Shown here piece by piece: positions 36,001 through 45,300 of a stretch of 64,000 nt of DNA (position 1 is its first letter; each line of letters starts with the position of its first letter). Made by a program: the position numbers and the translations under genes. The stretch is from NCBI GenBank assembly GCA_951812925.1, contig OX638368.1, positions 23,623,187 through 23,687,186 on the forward strand, read 5' to 3'. This DNA is from Calliopum simillimum (lineage: Eukaryota > Arthropoda > Insecta > Diptera > Lauxaniidae). Under the pieces are notes generated by a model, which was not told the origin of the DNA, did not search any database, and saw nothing but the letters and a program-made list of their open reading frames with translations.

Positions 36001-38759
36001 CAATGAAAAAGGCAACCTTTACTATTTCACGTTCAGAAATGTACTTAATTCAATTCTCCCTTGAAAAAGGTACTTTATTGTGTTTTAAAATCATTCAATT
36101 AGGTATTTTATTCGATTCACTATTTTAAAATGCACCTCATTTCACGTTCAAAAAGGTACTTTATCTGATTTTCAGTTCAAAAATGTACGATTTTTTTTAG
36201 ACGTTTAACAAGGTAACTTATTCGATTTACCAATTAAAAAACAACTTATACAATTTCATGTTTCGAAAAAAACTTAACTTAATTTTCCCTTCAAAAATTT
36301 ACTTTTTTAGTTTAAGGTTCCCTCAATAAGGTACTTTATTCCATTAACCATTTGAAAATGCACCTCATATAAATTCACGTTCCAAAAGGTACTTTATTCG
36401 ATCTTTAGTTCAGAAAAGTACTATTTTATTTTCATTGTTCAACAAGGCAATTTGTTCTATTTACCAATGCAATCCTTTTTTTACTACGTAAGAAATGGAG
36501 TAAGATCTTAAATAATACACCATTAGAAAGGTATTTGCGTATAGATGTGCACAAATTTAAAATTATGATAATATTTTCACATTAAGCCAGGTAAAATTAA
36601 ATACAAAGCTGAAAAAAGGATAAAGTACAAAGAGATAGACAAAAAGCATAGCACTGACTTCATGTTTTTTGTTTTGTTGCTTGAATTATACCAGGGATGA
36701 TAAAAAGGTTTTCTATTTCGTACCAAACAGCAAAAAAAAAAGTACTAAATGTGTCCAAAAAGTACCAAAATTATTTAATACATTTGTGGTCGAATTTTGA
36801 CCACTGGGCGATTCATAAATATATCTTAAAAGATTTGAAGTTTAATTAGGAAACAATTCATTTGCTAATTGAAAAGGCACCTCACATGATTTCACATTCA
36901 TAAAGGTAACCTATTCGATTTTTAGTTTAGAAATGTACTTTATTTGTTTTAACGTACAATAAAGTACCTTATTCGATTTACCAATGAAAGAGTCTACTTA
37001 AACGATTTTCTTTTTAAAAAAGTATCTTATTTAATTTTCGCTTCAGATAGGTACCTTACCAGCTTTTACGTTCACGGACTACCGCATGTGATTAACTAAT
37101 GAAAAAGGCTGCTAATACAATTTCGTATTACTCAATTTTTCTATGCCTTGTACAATTTTACGTTCAAAAAGGGACCTAATTAAATTTTACGTTCAATGTT
37201 GTGCGTTTATAGATTTCAAATTCATTATTTCATTTCCCTATGAAATTAATACTTTTAAGGATTTCACGTTCAAAACGCTACTTTATCCAGTTTTCCTTTG
37301 AAAAAGGTACCTTCTTAGATTTTGGGTGTGCTCAATTAGGTATCAATAAAAAAAGTACCTCTGACGATCTCACGCTTGCTAAGTTACCTTGTTGGATTTT
37401 CAGTTCAAAAATGTACTTTATTAGTTATAGAGTTTAATGAGGTACCTTACTCGATTAACCAATTATAAAGGGGTCTCATAGGATTTCTTCTTTAAAAATG
37501 TACCTTATTCGGTTTTATCTTCAAAGAGATACCTACAGCCCTGTTCCGTAATCCGTGTGGTTTCAATAACTTTTCATTTAGACGGCTTTTTGACAAAAAT
37601 GGTGAGTCACACGATGAAATATTTTTTGTGGAGAATTACATGTTCTACAAATAATATTTATTAGTATTTACCAAAAAGAAACAGTTTCGGAAATATTCAT
37701 TAAAGTTCGACTTTTTGCAGTTTTTTCAGAATATTTCCTAAACGGTTACTTTTTCGTTAATGCAAATCAACATTATTTGTAGAGCCTGTAATTCTTCGCA
37801 AAAAAGATTTTGATACTTTTTACCGTGTGACTCATCATTTCCATGGAAAAGCCTCTTCAATGAAAAGTAATTGAAACTACACGGATTACAGAACAGGTCT
37901 GCTAGTCAAATTTTACATTCAACGATGTACTTTTTTAGATTTCATATTCAAAAGTTGATTTACCAATGAAAAGAGACCTTAAAAAATTTCACTTTCAAAA
38001 AGGCACCATCTTCCTCATTGAATTTTATGACCATTCACTAAGGTGCCTTAAGTTCAAAAAGGTGCCATATGAATTTGATTTACCCTTTTAAAAGGTATCT
38101 GATTAGACTTAACGTATTACTTGATTTAACACGTTACACGATTGCACTCTTTAAAAATATTTTCCTTTAAAAGTCCTTATTTGAATGATATATTAAAAAA
38201 GCACCTTAAACGATTTCACACTTCAAAGGACCTTATTCGATTTTTGCTAAATAAGTACCGTTCAAAATTCTAACCATGAAGGAGGTACATTTTTAAATAC
38301 ACATATGTTTCCCGAATAAAGAACCATATGGTATGGAGAGAAAGAAGATTTGTGATTCAAATTCCCATTTTTGATCTTTTCGCATTGACTAGTGGAAAAT
38401 ATAACTTTTCCTTGACAAATCAGTACATTATGGTAGGGATTTCTTTTATCGCATCAACTTACCCATGTAGGCAACTCATCAACATGAGCCAAAAGTACTT
38501 CTTTATCTGTATCAGTAGCAATTTTTCTCATTGTATTGGCAGATTTACGATGTTGTTCCCGTGCAACGGAAAGTACTACGGGTGCAATGACCCATGCAAT
38601 TGACCAATTCATGTAACCGATCATATAGATTCCACCAAAGATGCTAACTTGCCTGAAGACCGTGAATAAAAATGATAAGACGCCGTTTTCAAGACTCGAT
38701 GCTTTTCCTTGATCTTGTGAAAGAGCTGTGGTCGTTTTACTTTTGGCAGCGGTTGCCAT
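27081..38759 (-). CDS. Extended-synaptotagmin paralogue C (full domain set)
   Basis: Exons on the - strand: 38759-38463, 35377-35336, 35272-34724, 34065-33895, 33821-33736, 33672-33624, 33549-33373, 32278-31811, 31741-30317, 27170-27081; all GT...AG, 1,117 codons. Seen: an N-terminal hydrophobic hairpin (about 28-70), SMP domain (about 98-290, opening VYFPDVDRCEWLN), C2A (297-410), C2B (about 435-575), linker 614-985 with five proline-rich repeats, C2C (986-1117). Known: E-Syts anchor in the ER by the hairpin, bind plasma-membrane phosphoinositide and Ca2+ through C2 domains, and move lipid through SMP dimers. C2A keeps CDPY, but loop 3 reads CKDKNKTDD, so one Ca2+ ligand position is Cys, and Ca2+ binding by C2A may be weak. 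It is longer than usual for a fly E-Syt because of the linker. The last exon (VIPLDNSE...KWYEL) is separated by a 3.1-kb intron full of mobile DNA. Confidence 0.92.
27744..27900. repeat. Nested hairpin in the foldback loop
   Basis: ATGAAAAGCAGGATATTT and ACGAAAATCGCCCCCTAAAA at the left mirror TTTTAGGGGGTGATTTTCGT and GGAACATCCTGTTTTTCAT at the right, with a loop rich in T and A. Confidence 0.75.
27902..28545 (+). mobile_element. DINE-1/Helentron-like non-autonomous element, copy 1
   Basis: Starts TATACCCTACACCCAGGGTA, a palindromic head typical of the fly DINE-1 class. It continues with TTCCGTTTGTAACGC, GTATATATA..TTCTTGATCAGCGTCACC and GACATGTCCGTCTGTCTG, the recognisable 5' part of those elements. 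Two diverged internal direct repeats of about 130 bp follow (GAGGGCGTGGCACCTCCCAT). The tail is GGCCAGGCCAAAGTTAACACCC. A second copy at 51127-51888 shares both ends. No helicase gene. Confidence 0.8.
29171..29340 (+). repeat. Dispersed repeat, inverted partner at 52250-52427
   Basis: GGAACGGAGCTAAAC, GGCAGCACTGA, ACGAACGAGACTTGAACGAA, AAAAGATTTTGAATAAACGA and ACGGTTGTCTGCGGACATGT all recur in the same order on the opposite strand at 52250-52427, with short indels. It could be part of an LTR or UTR of a retroelement. There is no coding evidence. Confidence 0.75.
29995..30200. mobile_element. MITE with GTGATGAGCAA ends
   Basis: GTGATGAGCAAACCAAG (left) and CAAGACTTGCTCATCAC (right) are inverted. 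The interior is many diverged copies of CTTGGTCTTGATATTGAGT. A second copy lies at 63717-63870 and a head fragment at 46595-46625. Confidence 0.65.
30967..31540 (-). repeat. Coding tandem repeat: proline-rich linker of gene C
   Basis: Residues about 679-868 of gene C hold five repeats of 35-43 aa. Each has the order acidic stretch, (E/D/C)W, two or three residues, PK, DP(R/K/N)FL, (P/T)(I/V)PP, a KPP-type run, PQ. Repeated Trp residues fall at about 690, 725, 765, 804 and 847. The DNA repeats too (CGGCAAGAATTTAGGATCTT-like units near 31010, 31140, 31255, 31370 and 31490), so it grew by tandem duplication. Confidence 0.9.
32279..33372 (-). repeat. Gene C intron with degenerate minisatellite
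   Basis: From about 32560 to 33335 the intron is made of diverged units of roughly 30-35 bp like GTAAATGACTCCCCAAGATGAATC, with some reading GTAAGTGACTC. About 20 units are recognisable. No exon inside. Short open frames here (for example 33014-33205, -) are translations of the repeat. Confidence 0.8.
34066..34723 (-). repeat. Gene C intron with about 57-bp tandem repeats
   Basis: From about 34325 to 34600, five or six diverged units of the form AAAAAGGTAATGCATTG...GACAATTGTCTCTAGACTGG. AATTGTCTCTAGACT is partly palindromic. A similar wording (GGTC..AATGTAATGCATAAGGAGACAATTG) appears at 7410-7500 in the REPTOR intron, so this family is dispersed. Confidence 0.75.
35378..38462 (-). repeat. 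Gene C intron 1 with long degenerate repeat array
   Basis: Most of the 3.1 kb from about 35450 to 38300 is diverged units of about 35-50 bp with the order TTCAAAAAGGTAC(C/T)TTATTCGATTT. Dozens of GGTAC(C/T)TTATT-type cores occur. A 366-bp hairpin MITE interrupts it (37536-37901). No exon or gene inside. Confidence 0.8.
37536..37901. mobile_element. Hairpin MITE (family M), copy 1
   Basis: CAGCCCTGTTCCGTAATCCG (left) pairs with CGGATTACAGAACAGGTCTG (right). Arms continue with GTGTGGTTTCAATAACTTTTC / GAAAAGTAATTGAAACTACA and GGTTACTTTTTCGTTAATGC-type inner blocks. CTA flanks both ends. Related copies: 40601-41378 and 62635-62988. Confidence 0.8.
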
Positions 38760-40600
38760 TTGATTGAGTGTCTTGCTGTGTAAAGGTTTTCCAGTTTTTC
38801 ACTTTTTTAATTGATGGTTTTATGTTGAATTTCTTGTTGCACATACGTTGGATGTGTTTTTGAACGGAGGTAATACGCCTTTTTTTGTGAAACTTTTGCA
38901 GCGCTTTTTATTAAGAATTTGATTTTAGAACTAAAAAATTTATAAAATATTGAGAGATGACAAAAAATTTATTATTCTTTATTGTTGTCAAAGTGGGCAT
39001 TTCAGTGTTCCAAAAGAAAATGTTTCGAAGCACTGGAAAGAACAAATGGGAATAAATGTAAAATTTAATGCATCTGCGTTTAACTAAACTCCAATTCGAA
39101 GGTGCAAAGAATTCTGCATTCAACTGCTGCCAACTGTAGGGAAAAATAGATATTTTAATTGGCTTTTATCCGATTCTCAACACTTAACATTTTATTTTTC
39201 TGATCAGGACCGGAGCAAATATCTTGATCCGCCGCAGGTTCGTTAATTTCATGTGTTTCCGAAAGATTTTGAGGTTCCTGCTCTGGCAGCCATATCTGTG
39301 TGGCCTACCACAAATAAAAAATAATGCATACTTTTGCATCTGTTTAATCAGAATTGGATCCACTCAAACTGATCAATATCGTTCCGGATCAGAAAGCGTC
39401 ATTCGTTCCTGATCATACTTAAAGCATGTCTGATCTGAATCGGATCTGAAACTGAACTTATTTCTAGTTGGGGAGTTTGGCAAATATATAAGAAAAGTTA
39501 TATTACTAGTGAACAGAATAATTTTGCTTAGAGATGAGTAAAGTCAATCTTGTTCTCGGACCTTGATAATTTTTTTGAGACCAACACAAAGACGCTCCTA
39601 CGATTTCAAAGTAGTAGCGACCATATGTCAGTGAGTCATCGGTCACGTCCGAAATTTACTCATCGATTGACGCAATACAATTATTTTACAAAAATAGGCC
39701 CAAAATGGGCGCGGAGACAACTTGGTTTTGTCCAAAATATACTTTTTACCTTTCTCCATCGATTGGTGCAATACAATTATTTTATAAATATGGGCGCACA
39801 ATGGTCACTTGAAGGGCCCGGAGATAACTGTGGTCTTGCCCAAAACATATTTTCGAACTTTTATCATCTATTGGTGCACCAAATTTTTTCAACAAAAATG
39901 GGCCCAAAACGGTCAATTAAAGGAGCCGGAGAACCCTCGATTCATGTCCAAAATATGCCTTCGACCATTCGATAAATGTTTCAACACTTTTCATTGAAAA
40001 ATTTTTCAATAATCTTGTTCGGGGTACTTCACAAATCATGTTAAAAAAAATTAAGAAAATCCGTAGGGCGCTTTTTTTAAATCGGATTTAAGTTTTTGGC
40101 TGAATTTAGTTATATAAGTCAACACTAGCCTGAAAAAACTGAAATTACTAAGAAAAAACACGAAAAGTTATTTTTAATTAACTTTGTGATGTCGAATTCA
40201 AATCCGATAATTGAGTTACAATATCATGTTAGTATTTTGAGATATCCTAAACAAAAATAATCAAAATACAAGGTTTTCTTCTACTTTTAAGGTTATGTAA
40301 CAAGACAGTGTAATTATAAGTCATAAATACTATTATGGTAATTGAAAGTGCTTATCTTTCTCTTGAAAACCCTTTTTGAATTATTGCTTTTCCCCAAAAT
40401 ATCACAATCTAAAAATGTAAATTTGTTGAGTTTGTGGTCATGTGGAGGGAAACCCAAAGAATTTTTTCGAAAAATTTCCTAGTGTAAAACTGCCATAAAG
40501 GAACAAAAGCACGGTTTTTGACTTTTTTGGAGGGTACATACTGCTCTTTTGTGCTAACCGAATCACTTAGTACCATTCCTCAACTTCAAAAAGAGCTGTG
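38760..40600. other. Spacer between E-Syt genes C and B, first part
   Basis: Upstream region of gene C, expected to contain its promoter and 5' UTR, which I cannot pinpoint. A direct repeat of about 110-120 bp in three diverged units lies at 39650-39965. Nothing coding is supported. Confidence 0.5.
39650..39965. repeat. Three diverged direct repeats, about 110-120 bp
   Basis: Units share CATCGATTG(A/G)(C/T)GCAATACAATTATTTTA, then GGGC(C/G)CAAAATGG and a GGAGA...GTCCAAAA block, at about 39660, 39757 and 39868. The long open frame across it (39550-39975) is a by-product of unit lengths and matches no family I know. Confidence 0.6.
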
Positions 40601-41378
40601 CAGACCAGTTCCGTAATCCATGTGGTTTCAATTACTTTTCATTTCGGCAGCCTTTTGATGAAAATGGTGAATCACATGATAAAAAGTATTAAAATCTCTT
40701 TTGTGGAGAATTGCAGGTTCTATATTTGTAGATTTGTATCGATCTTTGCAAATATATGACTAACTGCCATACCTTAATTGGAGCGTCAGCGTTATTTTAC
40801 TGTCAAAAATTTCTCATGTACATTCAATTTGTGTGGCGCATACCGAAATTGCCAACGCTCAACGCTCAGCTATTCGAATTTCCAATTTTGACAAAGCGTT
40901 ATGAATTGAAGTTAGCTGCAGAAAAGTAAAAAAAGGAACAATATGATTTTGACAATCAAATGACTTCAACGCAACGCTTTTTATTTCGGTATGGCGCTTG
41001 ACGCTTTTGTGTAACGTTAAATAACGCAACGCCTGACGATCCAATTTAGGTATGGCAGTAAAAGTTCTATTAAAAATTAATTTTCAATATATACATGTCA
41101 TTAAGTAACATATTTAAAAAATTCTTAAAAGATTTGTATTTACGAAAAAGAATACGTTTAGGATATATTCCATAAAAATTATTTTTTCGACTTTGCAGTT
41201 TTTTTAGAATATTTTCCAAACGGTTACTTTTTCGTTAGTGCAAATAAATTATGTTTCTAAAATCTGTAATTCTGCACAAAAGGGATTCTGATACATTTTA
41301 TCGTTCGACCCACCGTTTTCATCAAAAAGTCTCCTAAATGAAAAGTAATTGAAATCACACGGATTTTGGAACAGGTCT
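40601..41378. mobile_element. Hairpin MITE (family M), copy 2, with nested insertion
   Basis: CAGACCAGTTCCGTAATCC (left) and CACACGGATTTTGGAACAGG (right) match copy 1. Between the arms sits a segment also found at 35700-35795 (GATCTTTGCAAATATATGAC), which itself carries a Harbinger-like MITE at 40764-41058. Confidence 0.75.
40764..41058. mobile_element. PIF/Harbinger-like MITE, 295 bp, TAA duplication
   Basis: Ends CTGCCATACCTTAATTGGA and TCCAATTTAGGTATGGCAG are inverted with one mismatch. TAA is present on both sides (40761-40763, 41059-41061). The paralogous segment at 35720-35730 reads ATGACTAAAAG with a single TAA and no insert, i.e. the empty site. A 3-bp TWA duplication is the mark of PIF/Harbinger; the family is inferred from this alone. 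Confidence 0.88.
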
Positions 41379-41635
41379 TATAGATTGGTAATCCCTACTA
41401 CGTTGTAATAATTTTAAGCACACTCACTTTTTTGCTTAAGTGTATTCCTTATTTTGCCATAACGTTTTCGAATTTCAAGATTTCATATTAAAGAACTCAT
41501 AACTTTGTAAAGAAAAACCTTAGGAGACCACTTGATAGCTCATTTTGAAGTTGCGGAACAGTGCATACTAAGTACTAAAAGAGGAATAAAATTTCTCTCA
41601 TTCTTCATGTAGTTTGTTTTCTTTTCATTTCTTTT

Positions 41636-41795
41636 CTTTCTTTTATTTTCTTTTCTTTTCTTTTCTTTTCTTTTCTTTTCTTTTCTTTTCTTTTCTTTTC
41701 TTTTCTTTTCTTTTCTTTTCTTTTCTTTTCTTTTCTTTTCTTTTCTTTTCTTTTCTTTTCTTTTCTTTTCTTTTCTTTTCTTTTCTTTTCTTTTC
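41636..41795. repeat. (TTTTC)n microsatellite
   Basis: About 30 near-perfect TTTTC units. The frames read through it on both strands (KRKEK and FLFFS repeats) are translations of the microsatellite, not proteins. Confidence 0.97.
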
Positions 41796-42161
41796 AAAGG
41801 TGTTATATGTTTAGACAAGGGTTTTTTAGTTAGAGAAAAGAGATATTGTGTCGTCTCATTTTTCTCCCTCCTGTAGTCTTTTCTCCCCTGCAGGCTAGAA
41901 TATTTCGGAGAGAAACAAAGATATCGACATGTATTGCTCAGAAAGAACTTTGAAGATAAATATTAGTGCTTTCGAATACCATAAAAGAATTCATGACTTA
42001 GCTTCTGCAGGACCACATTTCTATTGTCAATTGATGATTTCGGACAGTATTCACGCAATGTTCGTCATTCTCAATAGCACCACAAATTGTCTATTAATGT
42101 TTTGTTATAGAATATTTTAGTTTTACGACTTTTAAAAACTATAACTTAAAATTTGAAACAA
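41796..42161. other. Spacer downstream of gene B
   Basis: No gene seen between the microsatellite and the polyadenylation signal of gene B. AT-rich. Confidence 0.5.
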
Positions 42162-42167
42162 TTTATT
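42162..42167 (-). terminator. Polyadenylation signal AATAAA for E-Syt gene B
   Basis: AATAAA on the - strand, about 170 nt past the gene B stop (42340-42342). Its presence supports gene B ending with its own short tail rather than running on to gene C. Confidence 0.55.
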
Positions 42168-42339
42168 TTGTATAAAATCATCATCTATTATTTAATTTTA
42201 AATACAGTTTGTACGTAAAATTTTTAGTTTTATTTGTTCCAATTAGACTTGAAGCATATTGCATTTGGATTTTTTTTTTTTTCATTTTATATAACCGAAG
42301 CAAAATTCAGCAGTGATGGCTTATGTCTGGTCTACATTT

Positions 42340-45300
42340 TTAGCATTCCAAAGATTGTTCTATTGCTGGTGAATTTTCTTCGTTTAGGCATTGAATCATT
42401 TTCGGTGTTTCACTATCCAAAAGCATTTTGTTGGGAATTGGAAATTTCATAACTGCGGGAAATTTATTACAAAAATTATCACTTGCGGAGAATTTATCAT
42501 TATCGTAATTGGAAGCATGAGCGACAAAAGCTGTAGTCATACATGTCGGAATATAACAAAGGTTCGAGAATACGCTTTTCATAGCAGCTGAAATTTCATT
42601 GGTATTGAAAATTGTGGGTTCACGAGGATAAAATTTATGTGTAATTGTGGGCTCCACAAATGTTATCGTTTGATTGGTCTGCAAAAAAGAAAAAGAAAAG
42701 CACGAAATTACTGAATAAAATGAACAATGATATAATGATATGTACATAAGTAGGGCATAGTAAATATACCATTTCTTCCACATTGCAATGTTTTAATGAA
42801 AGTTCATTAAGCCATATTGGTGGCTGTCTTCTAGGTTCTTCACTTACTTCATCGTCATTGGCCGCATCTTTCTTTTTAAGTATTGCCAAGGATAGTGCCA
42901 TTGTTATTTCCGATTCACTGGCAGCATTATCAAGTATATAATAATGCAAGCCCATTTCCAAATTTTTCATTTCCAATAACATGGAAATATCAAATTCATA
43001 TTCGCCAATTTTCATATCAGTCTTATTATCATAGATTTCGATTTTTAAAACATCAAAATTGGGATCTTGCACTAATAAACTAAGGCCCTGTTCCCAAACA
43101 GGTGCATCCGTGCGCATAATTATATTTGATTTTTCGCATTGATCATTAACGCTGCAGATGACATACGGATCGGGCAAGGCGTCTGTTTCATCGAAAGGCT
43201 TAAATGATATGCAAAGTAAAAGATTAGTCAAGTATAAAAGTAATTATCAATATCAAATATCAATGAGCTCTGTCAAATCTTTTTGGAGATAAAAACTGTA
43301 CTTGGAGGTTTACCACTTTATTGCTGACACAATTTTTCAAGTATCGACAAAATCTATTAGGAAATCCTAGTTGATACTATTTTGGAGTTATTGAATCAAA
43401 TTTTCGAATTTGTTGAACTTTTGTTTTTAAACTGTTTCAACGTATTTAAAAAAAGACACACAAACAAAAAGAAGAACCAAATAGTTATTTTAGATGCAAC
43501 TTTTGATGCTTAATCCAAATCCGGTCTTAGAATTGCTCTATAACGTCTGGAAATCGTTAGCTAAAAATTTAAAGGACAACATTGTTTTCCTATTTTCAAA
43601 GTTATATAACAAGGACAAGGTAATTTTAAGCCGTAAAATCTTGTATGACAGCTGATAGCTGCAGCTTTTTTCTTAAAAACACAATTTGAAGCATAACGAT
43701 ATCTCCTTTTTTGTTGGAGATATCCTAGCCTTAAAACTTAGACAAGTTCAAAAGATGATTTTTGGATGTTATATACAGGTCGCATGAAATGTTTCTGCTC
43801 CTTTAGCAGAATCATTTGACACAATTTTTTAACTTCAAACTGAGCTATCCTCTACAACATTCTTTATGGACTAATTCTTTTTCAAAAAAAAAAAAAAAAT
43901 AATAATAAGGGTGTTACCTTTGGCCTGGCCAAAAATTTAATTCCCAACACTGTAGTATTTTGAAAATTTCACTTGAACGGAAGGTGCCAAGCCATCTTAA
44001 CTGAATTCAACTAGTTTTTGCGCAGATCTTGCAGTAACTATTCCAAGTTTTTGTGCGATATTTGGTTTCGTTACCTCAAATAACGCACGCACTGCAGAAG
44101 TACGTATGTTTTGATTATATGGGATATGCCACGCCCTCTTATTTGAGTTCACCTAGTTTCTTTTCAGAGCTTCAACTTACTGTCCTTCATGTTTGAGTGG
44201 GGGGTCAAAATTGGTCGCAAATTGTGTTACGTAATATGAGATTGGCCCCCCTAGATCCGACATGAACGTGACAAAAATAGAAGTAGTTTTCGTGCCTATT
44301 CAAAGAAATTCAGAATTCAGCGAAACAAGTCAGAATTTTAAAGTGCGACTAATTTTAGAATCTTATGCAATAATGTTACTTTATAATGTATTTTGTTTGA
44401 TTCATATATCTTCTGTACTTTTCTTTGTTTTGATCATAATCTGAATCGATATGTGACAATATGAACGTGACATTTTTTCCACCATAGGGGAAGATGGGGT
44501 AGATTCGTACAGTTTTCACTTTATGGCTAAAAATAAAGCAAGCTACCAGCTTTTCCAAAATAACTAGTATGCAGTTAAATGAGCTTAATTTTAAGCTTTT
44601 AATGTAGTGTAAGCTACAGACGGTCCGATTTATCATTTAGGAGCAATGACAGATTTTCTGAAGATACTCAAAACGTACGAATGTGCCCCATATGCGGGGT
44701 ACATTCGTACATAACTTGGCGTATACGTGCAACGGTGGATGCAGCAATTAAGGCGATGAAATTGTATGTGGCTCGAATGAAAGAGTATCCCCTTGAACGT
44801 GTAGAACAGCTTGCGCATGCAGATCTGCCATAGAACTTGACTGGTAAATCCCAACAGATGCAAAATCTTCGTCGCTGCACAAAAGTTTATTAAATGGCCA
44901 TATTCTTGTTATTTCAAATGTACTTGTAATATTTTTACCATGGCATGTTTGAAAACTTTAGCCAGACATGGAATATTGTTCATAATAGGAAATTTTCCAA
45001 TCTTTGAATGCAGTTCTCAGTTTTCAATAAAAAGGACCAATCAACCCTCTATTGGTTGAAGATGGTATGTAAAGTGTGATAGGAGTAAGAAATAAACTAT
45101 CCCGTTGCCCCAAGCATAATTAACTGCATCTATTGAGAAATGATTTTCATTTCTGTAGACTAGCTGTATATTAAGGTTATCTTTGGAGTATTGCGTTTGG
45201 TTTTGGATGTGTTTCAGTAATTCTATGAATTAATTGGTAATTATACACCGGCTCTTACTTTTGGTATACTAAATAAACCAAAATTACGCTTCATAAGGGT

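Noticed and set aside
32560..38300. Regularly repeated units considered as CRISPR-like arrays
   Set aside because: Eukaryotic introns, diverged units, no unique spacers of constant length.
39550..39975. 141-aa open frame upstream of gene C
   Set aside because: Runs across diverged direct repeats; no domain, no fly homologue recognised.
41540..41818. Lysine-rich (KRKEK)n and Phe-rich frames over the microsatellite
   Set aside because: They are translations of the (TTTTC)n simple repeat on both strands.
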